A stretch of DNA of 64,000 nt from NCBI GenBank assembly GCA_047495785.1, contig JBLDXI010000013.1, positions 2,108,001-2,172,000 on the forward strand, read 5' to 3'. The stretch's first letter is position 1, and the number at the start of each line of letters is the position of its first letter. The translations under genes were made by a program, and so were the position numbers. Source of the stretch: Lepidodermella squamata (taxonomy: Eukaryota; Gastrotricha). Positions 60,656 through 64,000 of this stretch are shown here, piece after piece. Below the pieces are notes generated by a model. That model saw nothing but the letters and a program-made list of their open reading frames with translations, searched no databases and was not told where the DNA came from.

Positions 60656-62047
60656 GAGAAATCGATTTAATGTCAAAACTGTCTTTATCTCCGCCCTACA
60701 ACCCATTGTCGGAAAATTGGCTTGGAAATAAATGACTAACCTTGGCATCGTGCGATTTTCGATTTCAATTTATTTCATTTACCTTTAACATTATGTACCT
60801 TTTTCATCAATTTTTTTCCGAACTCAAAAAATAGTGAAAAATCGAGCAATTATTCGAGGGAGGCAAATAGAACGTCACATCATCACTTTGGTCAAGCCCA
60901 TAATTTGATATGAGCAGCTTCCGAAAGGCTTGCCAGGTTGAACTTCCTGAACCTTTTATGCAGAAGTGATTCCGTAGTCGGAAAAGCCATACCTATTAAT
61001 TTGAGGCCATATTATTTTCCAGGCTTCAATAACCTGCTTTTCAACCGCCTGGCTATTATTCGAGACTCGAGACGGGCTATTCAAAACCTTTGGACCCAGT
61101 ATTATGGTTTTTTGGGCTATTATTCGAGGGGTATCTTCTTTGAAGTACGATACTATTCGATAATACGGTAATTTAAAGATGAGAAGAAATAAGGGGCCAC
61201 TTTGTCTAAAAAAATTTGAAAATTTATCTGAAACTATATCAGTAGCTGAGAATACGATTCAGGTTTTCAGATCACCGTCTTTTTTGCGGTAGAATTTTTC
61301 TAGTACTTTCCGGAAATTCTATGTAATTACTGTATTGCCGAAGTCTCCAGGTATCGCATTATCTTTTTTGTTATTTTCGGGTAAGATTTTTTTTAGAGAA
61401 TTTAGGTAGAATTAGACTTAGTAAAGTTAGAATTAGTAAAGGTAATTTATGCGTCTTGTCAGTTGGCACAAAGGCTACAATAGGAATGAATCAAATTCCT
61501 CGAAAGTCTCTTCCCTATTAAAACATCCAAGAGGAACCACTGAAATAAGCTGGATCTTACGCTGAAATTAAATTGTCGTTTCAGTTTAAAGGGCAGGGAG
61601 TGAATTAATCCTTTTTGAGCTTGGCGTCTCATTACAATTCTTATTATTCAATCTGAAATTTTTTAGATATATTAACAGCCATCAAAAATTTACAGAATAT
61701 AATTTTTTAGCACCAAGTTTTTTAAGTTTCGTCGAGAATCCTTCATTTCTTAATTTCAAACAACACATCGTCTTAATTGTTTTGAAATCTTCAGGCCTAC
61801 CTATGTGTTGGCTACTGCCGCAACTCCAATTTTGCTGTGGTCAGATAATGCTTTCAAGAACGAGAGAGAGAGAGAGAGCCGCAATTGTTCTCTCCACGTT
61901 GAAGCGCGAGCATGATTTTTCAAGCAAAAAAAAGATAAGCAACGGGGGCGTCGCTTGAGGGACTAAACAAGATGAAAACGGCAACTAATTAAAAGCGGCA
62001 AACAGCTACTACAACATCGCTCTTCATTCTACTTGGAGTAGTAAAAA
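60656..62047. other. spacer with a possible MITE end
   Basis: ATTATTCGAG-type units recur at about 60850, 61047 and 61118; the last lies before a CGATAATACGG|TA end at 61168-61170, resembling the right terminus of a CCGTA-type MITE. No left end found. A GA run lies at 61861-61878. No gene. Confidence 0.45.
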
Positions 62048-63181
62048 ATGAAAATAATCGCATTGTTAGCCTTTCTCGGCGCCGTTGGTGCCATCCCCGA
62101 GTACCAGAAACGCATCCCTCATGGCGATCAAGTCATTCACCCTTGTGACCCAACGAAACTATGGGGCCCTGTCGGCCACTGGGGACCGAATAGTTACGGA
62201 AAAACGTCCCTGAACCCGTTTGGCAATGATTTCAAAAATGCTGGCCTTAATTGGCGAGCTGTCTGTAACCTCGACAGTGACGGCGATGGTTACACTAATG
62301 GCGAGGAGCTGGGTGACCCAGACTGCCGCTTCGATGGCACCCCAGCCTCACTTGACCTCTATTACACCGAGTACACGAACCCGGGTGTCTGCGAGCCGGT
62401 CAACTACCCTGGATGTAAGGACATCAACTCAGCCTTCCTGCTAGCTAACAACCCGGAATGTGCTGCTGCGATCAATGAAAAATGGCCTGGCCAGGGGTTC
62501 AGCTGGAAATTAGGCGCTGCGGTGTGGAAGAGTAACCGGACGGCCACGCGCCCGCCGGCTCGTGACATCGCGAAAAATCTCGCAGATGCTAACAAACCAG
62601 CCCCTGCTCCAGCGCCAGCAAACCGGAACCAACCAGCGCCCGCGCCCAACAATCGAAACCAGCCGGCTCCGGCACCTAACGGAAACCGGCCTGCCCCGGC
62701 TAGCAACAGAACGGCGCCCGCCCCTGCACCAGCAAACCGGAATCAATCAGCCCCGGCTCCTGGAAACCGTAACCAGCCAGCTCCAGCCCCAGCGCCACCG
62801 GCCGGCACAGCGCAAGGCATCCGAAATAACAACCAACCAGTCCCGGGACCAACTAATCGTAACCAGCCAGCTCCAGCTCCAGCTTCGACGAGCAACAGGA
62901 CTGGCCCTGCGCCAAGGCCTGCTACTAACCGGAACCAAACAGCTCCGGCTTCCGGCCCAGCACCCAGCGGTAGTGTTGGAACCTGGAAGCTTCGCAAAGA
63001 TTGCTCTTGCTTCTGCCCGCGTGGCCCTGTTGATCCCGTTAATAATTCTATATTGAAGCTGGCAGGCGAAGGAATTAGGATTGGAACGCCAAGCTCGGAT
63101 TTTTCTCCTCGAACCGATAGAGACTCGCCCATCTATCCTTGTGTCTGCGCCTGTACGAAGGCTGGACTATGGACCCAGTGA
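62048..63181 (+). CDS. secreted temptin-like domain protein with Ala/Pro/Asn repeats and paired triple-Cys motifs
   Basis: 377 aa. Signal peptide about 1-15 (ends VGA). Residues about 20-125 resemble temptin, the Aplysia water-borne pheromone protein: HPCDPTKLWGPVGHWG, NPFGNDFKNAGLNW, the Ca-loop-like DSDGDGYTNGEELGDPDC and NPGVCEP. A second Cys region (PGCKDINS, NPECAAAINE) follows, then about 130 residues of NRNQPAPAP-type repeats, WKLRKDCSCFCPRG (C319, C321, C323) and YPCVCACTK (C365, C367, C369). The family module is thus fused to a recognisable extracellular domain. AATAAAAG near 63324. One exon. Confidence 0.85.
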   Translation: MKIIALLAFLGAVGAIPEYQKRIPHGDQVIHPCDPTKLWGPVGHWGPNSYGKTSLNPFGNDFKNAGLNWRAVCNLDSDGDGYTNGEELGDPDCRFDGTPASLDLYYTEYTNPGVCEPVNYPGCKDINSAFLLANNPECAAAINEKWPGQGFSWKLGAAVWKSNRTATRPPARDIAKNLADANKPAPAPAPANRNQPAPAPNNRNQPAPAPNGNRPAPASNRTAPAPAPANRNQSAPAPGNRNQPAPAPAPPAGTAQGIRNNNQPVPGPTNRNQPAPAPASTSNRTGPAPRPATNRNQTAPASGPAPSGSVGTWKLRKDCSCFCPRGPVDPVNNSILKLAGEGIRIGTPSSDFSPRTDRDSPIYPCVCACTKAGLWTQ

Positions 63182-64000
63182 TGCTCTCACGAGATGGCAA
63201 CATCGACAATCTCTCTCCACAGATTGTCCTGAACCCTTGACTCTTATTACTTCAATTTTTAAGGAAACACCGTTTTTTCATGTACGAATGAATGAATAGA
63301 ATAAGATACAGCTGCATTAAGAAATAAAAGGATGAAAAGCGAACATTATTTCATTGTTTATATCGGGCGTTGTTCTCTCAATTTTAAGGTACAAGAATTT
63401 GAACTGGTTTCCTATTTCAGCCGCAAGAATAATATTATTCTGGAGAAATCACCTGAATCGTTAGGATTGATGCGGATATCAAATTACGTGACCGACACGC
63501 TAAATCGTAATTATTAGCAGCAATCAATTATTTGATTTATTTATTTCGAATTAAAGGATTAAATCAGTCGAAGTTATCAATTATTCGAAATTACTCGTCA
63601 ATTTTATTCGAGTTTTATTTGCCAACCGAGAGAGTTCTCAATTCAGGACGCCTCTTCGTGCGTTCCGGAAAATTCGTTATTTTTTTCTAATTACTTCATC
63701 ACGGCTATTTTGTTTCGAAAACAAAAAAAATCTGACGGTTTAAAAAAGTTGGGGGTGTACCAAGAGATGAAAATAGCCGAGTGCTCGTAATTAATTGCTC
63801 GGTTTTCTGGCCTGTGTAGCACAAGTATATGAATCATAATTTCTGATAAAGAAAAACCCAACATTTATTTTATAACAATTAAGCCTTCAGCGGAAATCGG
63901 TTTCCAACTTGATTTGAAGCGAAAGAGGAAAGAGGAAGTGATGACAAGATGGATAATTTCAGCAGATTTTCAGCAGAGCGAATTCGCTATAAAACACCTT
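63182..64000. other. 3' flank, no gene seen
   Basis: Polyadenylation signal near 63324; otherwise AT-rich with no supported feature to the window end. Confidence 0.4.

Noticed and set aside
60938-61171. 77-aa ORF
   Set aside because: Coincides with a MITE-like terminal repeat and has no protein features.

Overview
This is a metazoan (invertebrate) genome segment. Short GT-AG introns, AATAAA polyadenylation signals, TATA boxes, secreted-protein genes and a dense mix of animal transposons (Polinton, LINE, piggyBac, MULE, TA-site MITEs, tRNA-like Pol III units) all point that way. The phylum cannot be settled from the sequence alone.

The two flanks (about 1-7.9 kb and 44.4-63.2 kb) hold an expanded family of small secreted proteins, all on the + strand. 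I count eleven intact genes and three recognisable pseudogenes. Each intact protein has a signal peptide, a first cysteine motif (C-x-C or C-x-C-[FY]-C), a fast-evolving low-complexity linker (Lys/Pro, Ser/Gly, Gly-rich or Ala/Pro/Asn) and a second cysteine motif close to the C-terminus (C-x-C-[FYA] or P-C-[VI]-C-[AS]-C). I do not recognise this as a named family. Gene order suggests an ancestral unit (Lys/Pro-rich gene, 154-aa gene, two-exon gene, Ser/Gly-rich gene) that has been triplicated and partly broken: locus A at 0-5 kb, B at 44.4-49.2 kb, C at 49.9-56 kb. A second subgroup (57.4-63.2 kb) has the triple-Cys motifs, and its last member carries an N-terminal temptin-like (pheromone-type) domain.

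The middle (about 7.9-44.4 kb) is almost entirely mobile DNA. It includes TA-target MITEs, two of them carrying paired tRNA-like modules, tandem repeats, a decayed Jockey-like LINE (18.7-23.1 kb) and a decayed MULE transposase with a SWIM zinc finger (from 23.4 kb). An 18.4-kb Polinton/Maverick (24806-43253) is inserted into the MULE gene. It has AG...CT ends, terminal inverted repeats and a 6-bp target duplication CGAATG.

The Polinton looks complete. It has protein-primed DNA polymerase B, integrase with a chromodomain fused to a phospholipase A2-like domain, packaging ATPase, major and minor capsid proteins, adenain-type protease, membrane proteins, a zinc-ribbon protein resembling late transcription factor VLTF3, a phage-fibre-like protein, and two possible cargo genes beside the terminal repeats. 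Most rightward virion-type genes have a TCTA motif 11-21 bases before the start codon, resembling the late promoter of mavirus and CroV. The clear reading frames against the broken MULE and LINE frames imply a recent insertion.
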